Source: Crossaster papposus
Taxonomy: Eukaryota > Echinodermata > Asteroidea > Velatida > Solasteridae
Reading direction: 5' to 3'
Assembly: GCA_037893245.1 (NCBI GenBank)
Contig: JBAIAA010000106.1
Coordinates: forward strand, 62,001-126,000
DNA length: 64,000 nucleotides
Shown here: positions 12,312-23,721 of the stretch, piece after piece
How the letters are laid out: each line of letters starts with the position of its first letter
Numbering within the stretch: position 1 is the stretch's first letter
Notes under the pieces: generated by a model
The model's database searches: none
Told to the model about the DNA's origin: nothing
Seen by the model: only the letters and a program-made list of their open reading frames with translations
Position numbers and translations under genes: made by a program

Positions 12312-13107
12312 TAAGTTGGTACGTTTGGCGTTTGGACAAGACTACGGTTGGAAATAACGCATGGATCTAAGTATGCATGTGCATAATTCAAGCCGTAGCC
12401 AAATTCAGACACGTACGCGTACTAGTCGCGTGCTATCAACTGATTAATCAGACTAGGGCCGTTTTCCGACTTCGTCTTTGTCATTGGATTCCTTCGTGCA
12501 TTATGGCAATCGCGATGGAGCCGGAGACGGAGCCCCCCGCTTGGGTTTGGAACGGCCTAGGTCACTTAAGGGTTTAGATACCGCATCCTGTCCATTGCTT
12601 TATTCGCATTGTTTTATGGGCAAAACCGTAAATAAATTTTCATGTAAACAAATTAAAACAGAAACACAGAAAAACAGAAAGAATGCTGTAAAACGTCAAC
12701 ACGGTGACATACACAGATTAGGAGCGATAAACTTGGGATATACCCACTGACGCATTATCTTGCACCTATTCGCTTTCCTTTCCCCGTTATCCCCGTACAC
12801 TATTCCAGCTAATGTTGTTTCATATTGTTTTTTTAAATACTGAAGGTCAACTACACCAGTGCTTATTCTCACTTGACTGCGCATAGTGTGTACTTTAAGG
12901 TAATCACTCAGGAAATTGTTTGCGTTTTCTCATCGTAAGAGCATGTATGTGCATGTGTGAGCACCCAAGACAATTTCACGTCTTACACCTGAATGAGATA
13001 TAGGTGCGATTGAGCAGTTGGCCGAACAAATTTAATGGGGGAAGGGGGGGGGGGGGGGGGGGCAGAGTGATGATAATTATCAAGACAAAGCTTTATTTTA
13101 ACAATTT
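12312..13107. other. No recognisable gene
   Basis: No supported gene. A poly-G run lies near 13045-13062. Confidence 0.5.
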
Positions 13108-14212
13108 GTTAGTAGTAGTAGTACATTTATTTCAACGCTGTCCTTGGTCAAGGAAATACACAATGTGTTTACAATAAGTTGAATTACAATATTACAGGTT
13201 AAATAGTATTATTACATTATAATAAATACTTATTAGATAACTTAAGGACAACATTTAGGTTTGGGTGAAGCAATAATGCTTTTGTGCCCTAACCTAGGCA
13301 CAGACAAAGGGACAGACAGGACAAAGGACTTATAACAGAAAGAGTGTGCGTGCAGGTACTAAGCCATAACAATACAAAGTATATTACAGATTTTAAATAG
13401 TATGAATGTATGCATCAAGAAGTAGTTTTTTTAGTTTTTTGACAAATATAGCTTGTGATGGTGATTTTTTTATATTTTCACTAAGACTATTCCATTAATT
13501 TGCACCACGTTGAATAAGACTGTTTTTAAACAATGATGTTCGACTGTAACAGACGTAGATATTTTGTCTAGAAACACTTCGAGTATTATATGAATGTATA
13601 TCAGATGACAACGTAAACAACGAGCTGAAACAACCAGGTAATGCATTTGTCATGTACTTATACATAAATTTACCTAAATTTAAGTAATACAGGTCTTTAA
13701 ATCGTAATAGTTTTAAATTTGCAAACAAAATGGCAGTATGATCACGGTAACCAACATTAGAAATGCGAACAGCTCGCTTTTGTGACAACAACAGTTTATC
13801 AACATTTACCGAGGAACTACCCCAGTTAAGAACTGAATAGTTTAAATATGGGAGAACTAAAGAATTATAAAGAATTACTAAAATGTTGCTTGGAATGAAA
13901 ATTTTTAAGCGGTTCATTATACCAGTAGTTTTTGAAATCTTGCTAGAGATATCACAAATGTGTTTCTTCCACGTAAGATTTTCATCAATTGTCACTCCTA
14001 GAAATTTAGTATTCGTGACACGGTTTAAATTTACATCATTTAAAACTAGTGGGACGGATTGGGTATATTTCTGTTGTCTTGAAGAAAATATCATATAGTT
14101 AGATTTCAGCAGATTAATACACAATTTGTTTGCTAAAAGCCAATTACTTATTTTGTTAAGTTCAATATTAAAAACCCGAATAGCTGTATCATAGCTGTAT
14201 AACAATGGCGTC
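13108..14212 (-). mobile_element. 5'-truncated LINE copy with (TAC)n 3' tail
   Basis: On the minus strand the copy starts within reverse transcriptase near the YADD box, runs through the rest of ORF2 and a ~390-base AT-rich 3' UTR, and ends in an AATAAATG-like signal followed by TACTACTACTAC. 5' truncation with an intact simple-repeat tail is the usual product of target-primed reverse transcription. Confidence 0.75.
13495..14212 (-). pseudogene. Reverse-transcriptase C-terminal part of a non-LTR retrotransposon
   Basis: An open stretch of about 236 codons. It starts just after the position of the catalytic YADD box, which is degraded here to YSYDT, and contains the typical post-catalytic segment: a helix with 'WLLANKLCINLLKSNYMIF', then 'KFLGVTIDENLTWKKHI', then 'NSLVLPYLNYSVLNWGSS'. 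These are hallmark blocks of Jockey/CR1/L2-group reverse transcriptases. The endonuclease and catalytic palm are missing, so it cannot be active. The frame has no internal stop, which suggests a fairly recent insertion. Confidence 0.8.
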
Positions 14213-14431
14213 TGTATGATGATTCAGGGAGTGTTCGACTTGACTGACAATAATATTCAACTGCCAATATACTTATTAGCCGTCAGTTTATCGTTTACAC
14301 TCGAGACGCTCGCACGAAGAACTCCACTGTGAAGTCAACGCAAAGAATATACCGCAGGAAAATATTGACTTTCGTGTAAGAGTACGATTTCAAGTTATTA
14401 AAGGTATACTCTAAAACACTCTAGTTAAATT

Positions 14432-14511
14432 TGACTAGAAAACAGTCAAACCTGCACCCAGCTGACAACAGCAAGGGTCGGCTGGGTGCAGGTGTGACTA
14501 TTTTCTAGTCA
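14432..14511. repeat. 31-bp-arm hairpin
   Basis: 14432-14462 and 14481-14511 are inverted copies with two mismatches (TGACTAGAAAA.AGTCA.ACC then TGCACCCAGC), separated by 18 bases. It could be a MITE or a structured transcript precursor. Confidence 0.75.
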
Positions 14512-14818
14512 CACCTGCATCCATTTAATATTTGCTTGAATTATCCGGAATGGGGTAATTTTGGGAGAAGGGGTAGTATTTAAATGTCGTTTAGCTGACC
14601 TGTACGAAGTTGTAATCGACGGAGTTCGTTTTTGACCGGCATTGGACAGTTGTTCTTGCTGTTCTTGAATTTCTTTTTGCAATTGCCTTCTGGTGATTTT
14701 TAATTTGTTTATTACATTTGTTTCGGAACAATTAAAGAATATCTACAGCGCGATCATTTTGCTGGATGTCTAGACATCTGTTATTTATTTTCAAATAAGT
14801 GAAATAAATAATAAGTGA

Positions 14819-15660
14819 AACTGAATTTTCCGACTCCGAGCCTAGTGAGCACGAAGCCATTTACGGCGTGGGGTCCAGGGCCCGCTTAAGGGCCCCGTGA
14901 ACTAAAATTGGATTCTATATGCTCTGTGGTGAAATCTGAGGCATTTCCTTGCTACTGAAATTGCAGTTCGTAAGTTTTGAGCGAAAGGTCATAAATATTC
15001 ATACGCAGCCGCCCGCGATCATGGCACACACAGAGCACATTTTCATTGGAGGAGGGGGGGGGGGGGGGGGGGGGGGAAGTGAATTTGCCGACTCAGAGCC
15101 TACCGAGCGCGAAGCCCGCTTAACTAGGGCCCGTGAACAAAATTGGATTCTAGATGCTCTGTGGTGAAATCTGAGGCATTTCCTTGCTACTTTCCTCTGA
15201 CTCTTTGAATCAAATTTGCTAAATTTTTCTTTGCATAACTGAACGGAACTCATAAAGGGAGCGGGGATGACTGGCATCGTGATCAAAAGGTGATCAACAC
15301 CAAGACATCATTGCCTTAAACAGTTCACTGCAAAATCGCCTACTTTTATCAATTCAGTGTAGTGTACACATTGTGTAGGCCTATTTCACCAATCAACGTT
15401 AACATTTCAGATTTATAGTTCTGTGGAAACTTGAACTGAGATAAGGACATTAAGATTTACTTTTCTGTGGTAACTTTGAACTTTCAGTGACATGCCTAAT
15501 GGTCACTTGGTCTCAAGTCTCACAATAACTTAGGGTCAAATAGGGGTCAATGTACACCTGACGATAGACGACGAATAAAGTATGCTAGAGAATTACTAAA
15601 AGGGATTTATTTCCCTTAGTCGGCATTTGGAGCCTCGGTCGGCAAATGGGCCACCAAAAT
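14819..15660. mobile_element. Dispersed repeat family R1, two adjoining copies
   Basis: 14819-14955 and 15077-15660 both match 7312-7920. Between them lies 'gtaagttttgagcgaaaggtcataaatattcata', which also occurs near 40208-40245 and marks a further repeat. A 26-base poly-G tract (15051-15076) precedes the second copy, as at copy 1. Confidence 0.65.
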
Positions 15661-16011
15661 TATTAATTTGGTGCCCCATTTTTGTGGACTCGAAGCATAG
15701 GGAGGTAGTCCATGGTCGAGCTGACCACCTTCACCGAGGGACCAGTAATTCCAACTATTTTTTAGAAATAAACTATGCTGTATTTTCCTTGCTATACACT
15801 TCATAAATATTCTTTTATTTTGCATCTTTATTCAGCAATCCACACATGCGAGTGTATTCTCCTTAACAGATTCAATGTAATGAATACATAATCATGGATG
15901 AAAAAAACCTTTAAATTGCGCACGGTCGCACGTATAAATTCAACGTAGTTTGCTTGTTCGCTTGACTCGACTCATCACGTTTAAAATTGGTGTGTCCAGT
16001 CCATGCTTTTT
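15661..16011. other. No recognisable gene
   Basis: Nothing supported before the inverted-repeat arm starts. Confidence 0.5.
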
Positions 16012-16028
16012 TATGGTGGCTCTGAAGG

Positions 16029-16605
16029 GACATCGCACATCGCACATTTCTGCGCAGATTTCTGCGATGTCCCAGATTTTATCGCACATTTCTGCGCAGA
16101 AATCTGCGATATTGCACATTTTATCGCATATTTCTGCGCCGATTTTTGCGATATTGCACATTTTATCGCACATTTCTGCGCCAAAATCTGCGATATTGCA
16201 GATTTTATCGCACATTTTCCCGCACAAATCTACGATATTGCACATTTTATCGCACATTTCTGCGCCGATTTTTGCGATATTGCACATTTTATGGCACATT
16301 TCTGCGCCGATTTCTGCGATATTGCAGATTTTATCGCACATTTTTGCGCCGAAATCTACGACATCGCACATTTTATCGCACATTTCTGCAAAGAAATCTG
16401 CGATATTGCACATTTTATCGCACATTTCTGCGCAGAAATCTGCGATATTGAACATTTTATCGCACATTTCTGCGCAGAAATCTGCGATATTGCACATTTT
16501 ATTGCAAATTTCTGCGCCGATTTCTGCGATATTGCAGATTTTATCGCACATTTTTACGCAGAAATCTGCGACATCGCACATTTTATCGCACATTTATCGC
16601 ACATT
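16029..16605. repeat. 45-bp minisatellite in left arm (~13 copies)
   Basis: The unit is about TTTTATCGCACATTTCTGCG followed by CAGAAATCTGCGATATTGCACA. It contains the palindrome TTTCTGCGCAGAAA. The 45-base period keeps several frames open on both strands, giving 15-residue protein-like repeats (for example HILSHISAQKSAI). These frames are satellite translations, not a gene. Confidence 0.85.
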
Positions 16606-17162
16606 TTTTTCAACATTCGAACGTGCATGTTTGGCATTTGAATGTCGAATAAGGAGCTGGTAGTTTGAATATTGAACGTCGAACGAGGAACGTGCAAACA
16701 GCTTCGTACAGTAACGTCCAGATTTTGACCTTTTATATCTGTTACCACACAAAATCATTTCGAATGCAGAATACTATGGAACTATTTTCAAATAAAATTA
16801 ACCACCAGGGAGATAAATGTCCATTCTTAATTTTTTTCTTTTCTTTTCGACTTTTATTTTATTTTTAACTCAACAACAAATACAAAACAAAACAAATTAT
16901 ATAATTGTTATTATTCATTCTGCACAAACTAAGTTTAAAGGATTTGCAATTTTAGATACAAACTTATGCACAGTGGTTATACATGTACTGACAAGGGCTA
17001 TCTTTTTTTTACATAATTAAATCTTAATAAATACTCAAGTGTAGGCACCCGATGCTTAAATCTACAAAAATAACAAAATAATGCAAAGATTCAAAATAAA
17101 ATCAGGATGATCAATATTGTATCCAAAACAATAAATTTATAACATAATTATGTTAAAACGCA

Positions 17163-17340
17163 CATGAGCATAGCTTTCCGGTCCACCAGTTTTTAAATTA
17201 AATTCATTCCTTTTAACTTGTTCACAATCAAACAAAATATGCTTCATTGTCTCTGAAAGATTTGAACAAAAAGAGTAAGAATCATGTCTCGTCCACAATT
17301 TTCATTTGGAAAAGTCCAACATTTGTCATTAACCCTAACC
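17163..17340 (-). pseudogene. LINE ORF2 C-terminal relic (left arm)
   Basis: The minus-strand sequence corresponds to the better-preserved copy at 22560-22735, which encodes a Cys-x-x-x-Ser-Glu-Thr-x-x-His-x-x-x-x-Cys type ending. This copy carries more changes. Its presence in both arms shows that the arms were made by duplication after the LINE fragment was already there. Confidence 0.45.
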
Positions 17341-17909
17341 ATCCAAAATCCTCCAAAATCCTCCTTGCAAAATGCAGGACTCTGCAGGGGGATCACTGAG
17401 GTGATGCATCGAAGGACTTGAGGGCTTTCGGGGTTTTTGCCACTGGAGGATAAAGCAGGATCCAGGTCATAAGGCATAAACTGATGCTGAATGATTTGGC
17501 ATGATTGAGGTTACTTGGGTATTTATCCAAATAAGAATTTTGAAGGATCCAGGTTATTTGTTACTTTGTACTTTCACACTGCTCGTGCACTATGCACATT
17601 CTCCATAGAGCTTCAGTCAAGGTTTAAGTTATGTGACAAGTTTAGGAAACGTTAACAAACCGAGAGTCATGTGTGCAGAGTGACTGCAGACCCTTGTTGT
17701 AATACATGCACTTAGCACCTGTTTGTTCCATGGTTGGGCACTTTTATTTTAATGATAAACCAACTCATTGCAGGATTTTGCAGGATTCAGGCAGTGGTCA
17801 CCAGTAACAAATAATGTAGGATTTTGCATGCAGGTTACATGGAGTTCTAACACCTTGGAATTGCAGGATTTTGCAGAAATCAGGTTATGTGTAACAAGGG
17901 TAGGGAGGT

Positions 17910-18100
17910 CATGCGCGGATCCAGGGGGGGGGGGGGGGGGGGGCGCACCCGGCGCGCGCCCCCCCTAAAAGAATCTTGAGAAGATTGAGAAGATCTCGGC
18001 GTTGGGGCTTCGCGCCTCCTGCGCTCCCATATCTTCTCCCAATATATTATGTTGACAATTTTTGGCGCCCCCTCTAACCGAAATTCCTGGATCCGCCCCT
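17910..18100. mobile_element. Small TIR element (GCGGATCCAGG ends) with poly-G
   Basis: The ends are CATGCGCGGATCCAGG and, complemented, AGGGGCGGATCCAGG. Flanking GGAGGT at 17904-17909 and 18101-18106 is a plausible 6-bp target duplication. The equivalent place in the right arm (near 22090-22105) reads straight through without the insert, so it serves as an empty site. It is non-coding apart from a G-run. Confidence 0.7.
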
Positions 18101-18195
18101 GGAGGTAGGGTTTAAGAATTCATATTGATTTTATACTGGAAAATTTATGTTTTAAACTTTTTAATTACAAGATCTAAAAGTCAAAAAATAAATCT

Positions 18196-18911
18196 TACTC
18201 CATTCCTCTTTATGAATGTCAATACACGATTAAACTTAGTCAGTACTAGTACTAGAGTTTTGAAAATTATAGAATATAAAAAAGGAACACATTTGTTTAG
18301 TAGACAAACCAGCATTATCATAATTATACATATATATATTATTTCCTCTATAACCCAACACTGATTTAATATAAAAACCACTTTCAAAATATTCCTTCAA
18401 ATGACCGGAATGGCAGAAATAATACCTCTCCAGTACCTAAAATAAATATCTTGGACCCCTCTATTTACCCAAGTCTCCAAGGGAATAATATTGCCATTGC
18501 ACACAAACAAATGGCTTTTATCTCATTCCTTTATCCAACATTTTGAATTATGGTTTGAATGAAGGGAAATGCCCTCACACAAACGTACAGGCTGCATGTG
18601 ATTAAATTAATTGAAAAAAAGGGTAAGGTTATATTGTATAAAAGGTACATGTAAAAATGTAAAATGTGCATGTACATGTACATGTACACACAAACGCATG
18701 CATATAACCTTACCCTCTTGTTGTACATGTACATATACATATGTACATGTGTACTGTGTGCACTATGCCAATAATCATTGTTACTTGCTCAAGATCTTTA
18801 CATGCAGGGCCTTTTAGGAATTTGTGTTGAGTTATTGTTATGGATTTATTACTCTTGCATAAGTATACATGTAGTTTGACATGATTAGTGTGACATGAGG
18901 TACCGTACAGT
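18196..18911. other. Foldback spacer, left part; no gene seen
   Basis: AT-rich, with TACATGTACATG simple repeats at 18640-18760. No family motif in any frame. Confidence 0.5.
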
Positions 18912-19297
18912 GAGCTTTACCTTACATACGTACTGTGGACATTCCTTTGTCTTCGTGTAGTTAACAAACTTTGACTAAATACTCATTTTTCTCGCTTCCC
19001 CAAAACAAATTTACCCTCAAATTTGGATTATGGGCCTCTCAGCTGTCCCTTCTATCTTTTCTATATATAACCCTAACCAGGGGCGTCAATCCCATTTCAA
19101 ATGTGGGGGGGACATTACTGAAGTCAAGAATTATTAGAGGGGTTTAGCATGCACATTATACAAACGTCAACCCGAGTGCACAAGAGATGTTGGCACAGCC
19201 AGCATATCATGCGGCCGGCATAATTATGACAAGCCTGGACGGCGAGCGTCTTCCTACGAAGACCTAAAGGGGCACTCTTATAATCCCCCAAAATCTC

Positions 19298-19612
19298 ATG
19301 TTTTGGATTGTTTACTTATCCTATTTCAAATGTCAGGTTAAAAGGAAACCAACCTCATGTTTTACCGTTCTCGAGAAAAACCCTGTGGTTTACATCGGAC
19401 ACCATATAAGAGAGAACATTTTAAACATTTTAAATATTTTAAATATTTTATATATTTCATTTTTGTATTATGGAATTTTATCTAATTATCTGTGAGGCAT
19501 AACTAATTGTTTTTTAAATGTAAATCACGTGCAATTCAGCTGTGGCTGCCATTCGTGATTTGTAATAAACCATGTTGAAATGAAATGAAATGAAATGAGA
19601 ACTTGAAGGGAG
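19298..19612 (+). repeat. LINE 3'-end fragment with (TGAAA)n tail
   Basis: An AT-rich 3' UTR ends in 'gtaataaaccatgttgaaatgaaatga', that is, a polyadenylation-like AATAAA followed by a TGAAA simple-repeat tail, as found at the 3' ends of CR1/L2-type LINEs. Only the tail is present. Confidence 0.5.
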
Positions 19613-20599
19613 AACCACGTGTTTCTGGGGGCGCCATACCCATACCCATACCCGGGGCGCAGTGGTCCCCTGACTCTAACACGTACCTATTTACTCGATA
19701 ACAAATTGTCAAGTCGAAAGTTTAAACATGGATAATTTGTTTAGGAATTAAAGTGCATTTAATACTAGCTTGGTAATTTTAATTACTTTTCTGGTGAAAA
19801 TAATTCGCAAAAAATGTTATCCCTGGAAACTATTAGAAAACTATTTCCGCAAACGAAATGGTGCAAAGGATTTTGAATGTAGTTTAGAAACACAAGAAAA
19901 CCTGGACGCCTGGACGGAATAATTCCCATCTGCATTTTTGTCGGTGTCTTGTAAAATTAATGAGATAAGGTTTCATCCGTTTACTTTTTTAAATAAGTTA
20001 CGGAGAAGTGTCTTGAAAAGTATTTATCAAGTATCTTGAAAGTATTAAGCCCAGATTCAGTCGGAGGTGCCGGTATTTGTTTTATTCCACCGTCGAATTA
20101 ATTCAAATAATAAATCCCAAGTCTTTGAAATTTGATTGACGGCCATCTGATAACAGTAGAAATTTCCACGAAGTTATTTGTTATTGTTTCAGTGTGATGG
20201 AAGTGAAGAATAAAATGTCCAGTTATGGTAAAATGAATGAACAACCACTGTTAAAATACAAGTGAAATGTTCGGGCAAAGATCTTGTGTCGCGCATTTGG
20301 TCGTCTGCTACGCGTACTTAAACCTTTGCTTCGCGTCTTCGGCTTCGGTTCGCCTGCGACTTCGGAATCACTGAGAAGTAAAGAGAAATGAAGGAAATAT
20401 AAATATCCGACTTTTGCATAGGTTCATATCAACTGATTGAATGTTTCTGAAGCACAACATGCACCAGAATGTGGCTGCAGTCCTCACAGTAGCCTAAAAT
20501 CCCCTTGATCCTAAAACGAAAAACAAATCCGAACCAAGAGATTAAAAAAGCCCTAAACGTGCGCCCCCAAGTGGTACGGTAGATATTAGTTAATACTTA

Positions 20600-20718
20600 G
20601 GCCGCGTCCGAATCTCTTGTCTATGGCTATTGTCTTGGTGTTCGCCCATTACAAATACACGTGAGCAGGCTGACAATAGACGTAGCCGTAGCGCTAGAAG
20701 CCCGTTTCGGACACGGCC
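20600..20718. mobile_element. PIF/Harbinger-like MITE (TTA TSD)
   Basis: The inverted ends are GGCCGCGTCCGAA and TTCGGACACGGCC, flanked by TTA on both sides (20597-20599, 20719-20721). A 119-bp element with a 3-bp TWA-type duplication fits PIF/Harbinger MITEs. It is nested in the hAT-like element. Confidence 0.7.
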
Positions 20719-22473
20719 TTATACTGCGATTTGATTGATTGTCAGCGCACTTTGCGAAGGTTCGCTAGAGTTAAGTTGAACACGATCAAGCACAGCCAAT
20801 GGCACACGCACTTTACTGAACTTTTGTACACACAAAACTGTCTCAAACTAGGCTACAACTTTACCAAAAACACAGATTTCAACCACAGCCGAAGTCCACA
20901 CACAACCTACGTGTTCAACCTACTGCTACATTCTTTTAACGTATCCATGGAAAAAATGAGTGGGTTCGAAGCACGATTTTTCACAATTTATCGATTATTA
21001 TTGCCTTTTTTAGAGGAGGTATTTGTTAACGTCGTTTGAGTATTTGTGCACAATCTCCACGCGCATCAACGGTACGTCAACGCTTAATTTTTTTCGACTG
21101 CTTTTTTCATTTTCAATACAATTTGTGTCATTGGATGATAACAATTAAGGTAAATAACAACCTTTTACAACTACAAAATACAAGATGTTAAGATTGGATG
21201 CCAAAAACTCTTTATTTTTCGCGTGAGAAAATTGTTCCCCCCTATTTTGAGAATGGACGGTACATCAGCGTTTCGCAATCACAGTCTCCAAGGGCCCCCC
21301 TCCGCCCCCCCCCCCCCCTGATACACACATACCATGTACCACCACACGTGAAGATCGAGTTCGCACGCGCATAATATACACCCCCACAGGGCGGCCAAAC
21401 CCGCAGTAAGCGCGTTAATGTCCGGTTCTGTTGGCTCCGCAGCCGTTGTTGGACTTGGATGGACTCCGTGTAAATTCGTCACACTTACGCCGCCGCTCCG
21501 CTATTCTTGACAGTTTCCGCTACAGTACATATTGCCCTATTATGAGATACACGAGTTCAAAAACATGGGGGGGACATTTGATATTGTGTCCTCCACCCTT
21601 CAAAATATGGGGGGGACGTGTCCCCCTGTCCCCCCCAGGATTGACGCCCATGACCCTAACCCTTTTTTCCTCTAGCGCTCTTTTTCGGAAACTGAAAAAC
21701 GAATTGTGGACGTGTGCAAGTCCACAAACCGTAACCTCTTCCCGCATCGTGTGGACCTATATTGTCGGAGGTCCACAGTGCGTATGCAAGACTAACTCAT
21801 ACATATCAGTGCATGTATTTAGTCGTTTTCTATTTTCCTTTTTATTTAGTCGAACCACCAAAGTGACACCAAAGTGATACCACCAAAGTGACAACAAAGT
21901 GATAAAGGGACACAATTTGTTTTTACTCTTTGAGTCATTTAGGAGAGTTTCAGGAATTAAATTAAATGTAAATATTTTCTAACACATTATTTAATTGTGA
22001 ATTTGATTTATTCTTTGACTTTTAGATCTTGTAATCAAGAGGTTAAAACATAAATCTTCCAGTATAAAATTAATATGAATGCTTTAACCCTAACCCCCTC
22101 CCTCCCTACATTTTGTTACTGGTGACGACTGCTTGAATCCTGCAAAATCCTGCAGTGGGTTTATCATTGAACTATAAGAACCTAAACATGGAACAAACAG
22201 GTGCTATAAAGTGCAGTATATAGTATGTTAACGTTTCCTATCATTGTCACGTAACTTACACCTTGACTGAAGCTCTATGGAGAATGAGCATAGAGCACGA
22301 GCTGTGTGAAAGTATAAAGTAACAAATAACCTGAATGCTTCCAAATTCTTACTTGGATAAATACCCAAGTAACCTTAATCCTGCCAAATCATCCAGCATT
22401 AGTTTAGGCCTTATAATCTGGATCCTGCTTTATCCTCCAGTGGCAAAAACCCCAAAAGACCTTAAATCTTTCG

Positions 22474-22734
22474 ATGCATCAACTTCCAAGTGACCTCAGT
22501 GATTCTTCCTGCAAAGTCCTGCATTTTGCAAGGATGATTTTGAATGATTTTGGAAGGTTAGGGTTAATGACAAATGTAAGACTTTTCCAAATGAAAATTG
22601 CGGATGATGATTATTACTCTGTTTGTTCAAATCTTTCAGAGACAATGAAGCATATTTTGTTTGAGTGTAAACAAGTTAAAAGTAATGGATTTAATTTAAA
22701 AACAGTTGGGAAAGCCATGCTCATGTGGGTTTAA
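22474..22734 (+). pseudogene. LINE ORF2 C-terminal relic (right arm)
   Basis: An 86-codon open stretch. Its end contains a segment of the form RLFQMKIADDDYYSVC..., then SETMKHILFEC. The pattern C-x3-SET-x2-H-x4-C is typical of the C-terminal Cys/His motif that follows reverse transcriptase in several non-LTR elements. The palm domain is absent. The assignment rests on this short motif. Confidence 0.45.
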
Positions 22735-23283
22735 ACATAATTATGTTATTAATCTATTGTTCTGGATACAATATTGATCATCCTTATTTTATTTTGAATT
22801 TTTGCATTATTTTGTTATTATTTGTAACTGTAGATTGAAGCATCGGGTGCCTACCCCTAAGTATTTATTCAGAATCAATTATGTAAAAAAAAAGATAGCC
22901 TTTGCCAGTATAATTACTGTGCATAAGTTTGTATCTAAAATTGCAAATTCTTCAAACTTAGTTTGTGCAGATTGAATAATAACAATTATATAATTTGTTT
23001 TGTTTTGTGTTTTTTGTTGAGTTAAAAATATAAAAAGAGTCGAAAAGAAAAGAAAACAATTAAGAATGGACATTTATCTCCCTGGTGGTTAATTTTATTT
23101 GAATATTTGAACAGTTCCATAGTATTCTGCATTCGAAATGAAGTTTTTTTGTGTGGTAATAGATAGAAAAGGTCAAAATCTGAATGTATACTGTACGAAG
23201 CTGTTTGCACGTTCCTCGTTTGACGTTCAATATTTATACTACCAGCTCCTTATTCGAACACACGTTCGAATGTTGAAAAAAAA

Positions 23284-23703
23284 ATGTGAAATAAAATGTG
23301 CGATGTCGTAGATTTTTGCGCAGAAATGTACGATAAAATCTGAAATATCGCAGAAATCGGCGCAGAAATGTGCGATAAAATGTGCGATGTCGCAGGTTTC
23401 TGCCCAGAAATGTGCGATACAATCTGCAATATCGCAGATTTCTGCGCAGAAATGTGCGATAACATCTGCAATATCGCAGATTTCTGCTCAGAAATGTGCG
23501 ATAAAATCTGCAATATTGCAGATTTCAGCGCAGAAATATGCGATAAAATCTGCAATATTGCAGAATTCTGCGATAAAATGTGCGATATTGCAAATTTCTG
23601 CCCAAAAATGTGCAATAAAATCTGCAATATCGCAGAATTCTGCGATAAAATGTGCGATAAAATGTGCACTATCGCAGAAATCTGCGCAGAAATGTGCGAT
23701 CTC
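23284..23703. repeat. 45-bp minisatellite in right arm (~9 copies)
   Basis: The same unit as 16029-16605, in opposite orientation. Some units are shortened to 27 bases near 23565-23600 and 23640-23670. Frames stay open on both strands for the same reason. Confidence 0.85.
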
Positions 23704-23721
23704 CCTTCAGAGCCACCATAC

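Larger units (their letters stand above)
16012..18195. mobile_element. Left arm of a large foldback-like inverted repeat
   Basis: This arm is matched in reverse complement by 22008-23721. In order from the outside: 'tatggtggctctgaaggga', the 45-bp minisatellite (16029-16605), an A/T-rich stretch with a LINE relic, then 'gcaggattttgcagg' words and finally 'gatctaaaagtc'. Long arms that begin with tandem sub-repeats recall Drosophila Foldback elements; that classification is inference. The left arm is longer partly because of a small insertion at 17910-18100 that is absent from the right arm. Confidence 0.7.
19078..21652. mobile_element. hAT-like non-autonomous transposon with 8-bp TSD
   Basis: The ends are CAGGGGCGTCAATCC and, complemented, CATGGGCGTCAATCC (15-bp inverted repeat, one mismatch). 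The flanks are exact 8-bp duplications ACCCTAAC (19070-19077 and 21653-21660). The homologous copy in the intron near 58575-58600 has a single ACCCTAAC at that point, so the empty site is known. An 8-bp duplication and CAGGG-type ends fit the hAT superfamily. No transposase motif is visible inside. The interior instead carries a LINE 3' tail and a Harbinger-like MITE. Confidence 0.8.
18912..21798. mobile_element. Short TIR element interrupted by a hAT-like insertion
   Basis: The halves 18912-19077 and 21653-21798 together match the uninterrupted copy at 58439-58692 (reverse complement). The ends carry the inverted phrase CATACGCACTGTGGAC. The central 2575 bases are a later insertion. A partial third copy is at 60035-60150. 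Confidence 0.75.
22008..23721. mobile_element. Right arm of the large foldback-like inverted repeat
   Basis: Reverse-complement partner of 16012-18195. It lacks the small insertion of the left arm, has a shorter minisatellite (23284-23703), and keeps the LINE C-terminal relic in a readable frame. The arm divergence visible by eye suggests that the inverted duplication is not recent. Confidence 0.7.

Noticed and set aside
11519..12412. A 297-codon minus-strand and a 254-codon plus-strand open frame
   Set aside because: Both are translations of the 21-bp minisatellite; opposing open frames and absence of any non-repeat domain argue against genes.
15940..16663. Three plus-strand and one minus-strand frames of 100-237 codons with 15-residue repeats
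   Set aside because: Translations of the 45-bp minisatellite, which occurs inverted at 23284-23703 with the same effect.
16012..23721. CRISPR-like reading of the 45-bp repeat arrays
   Set aside because: Units are contiguous without unique spacers, and the genome context is eukaryotic.
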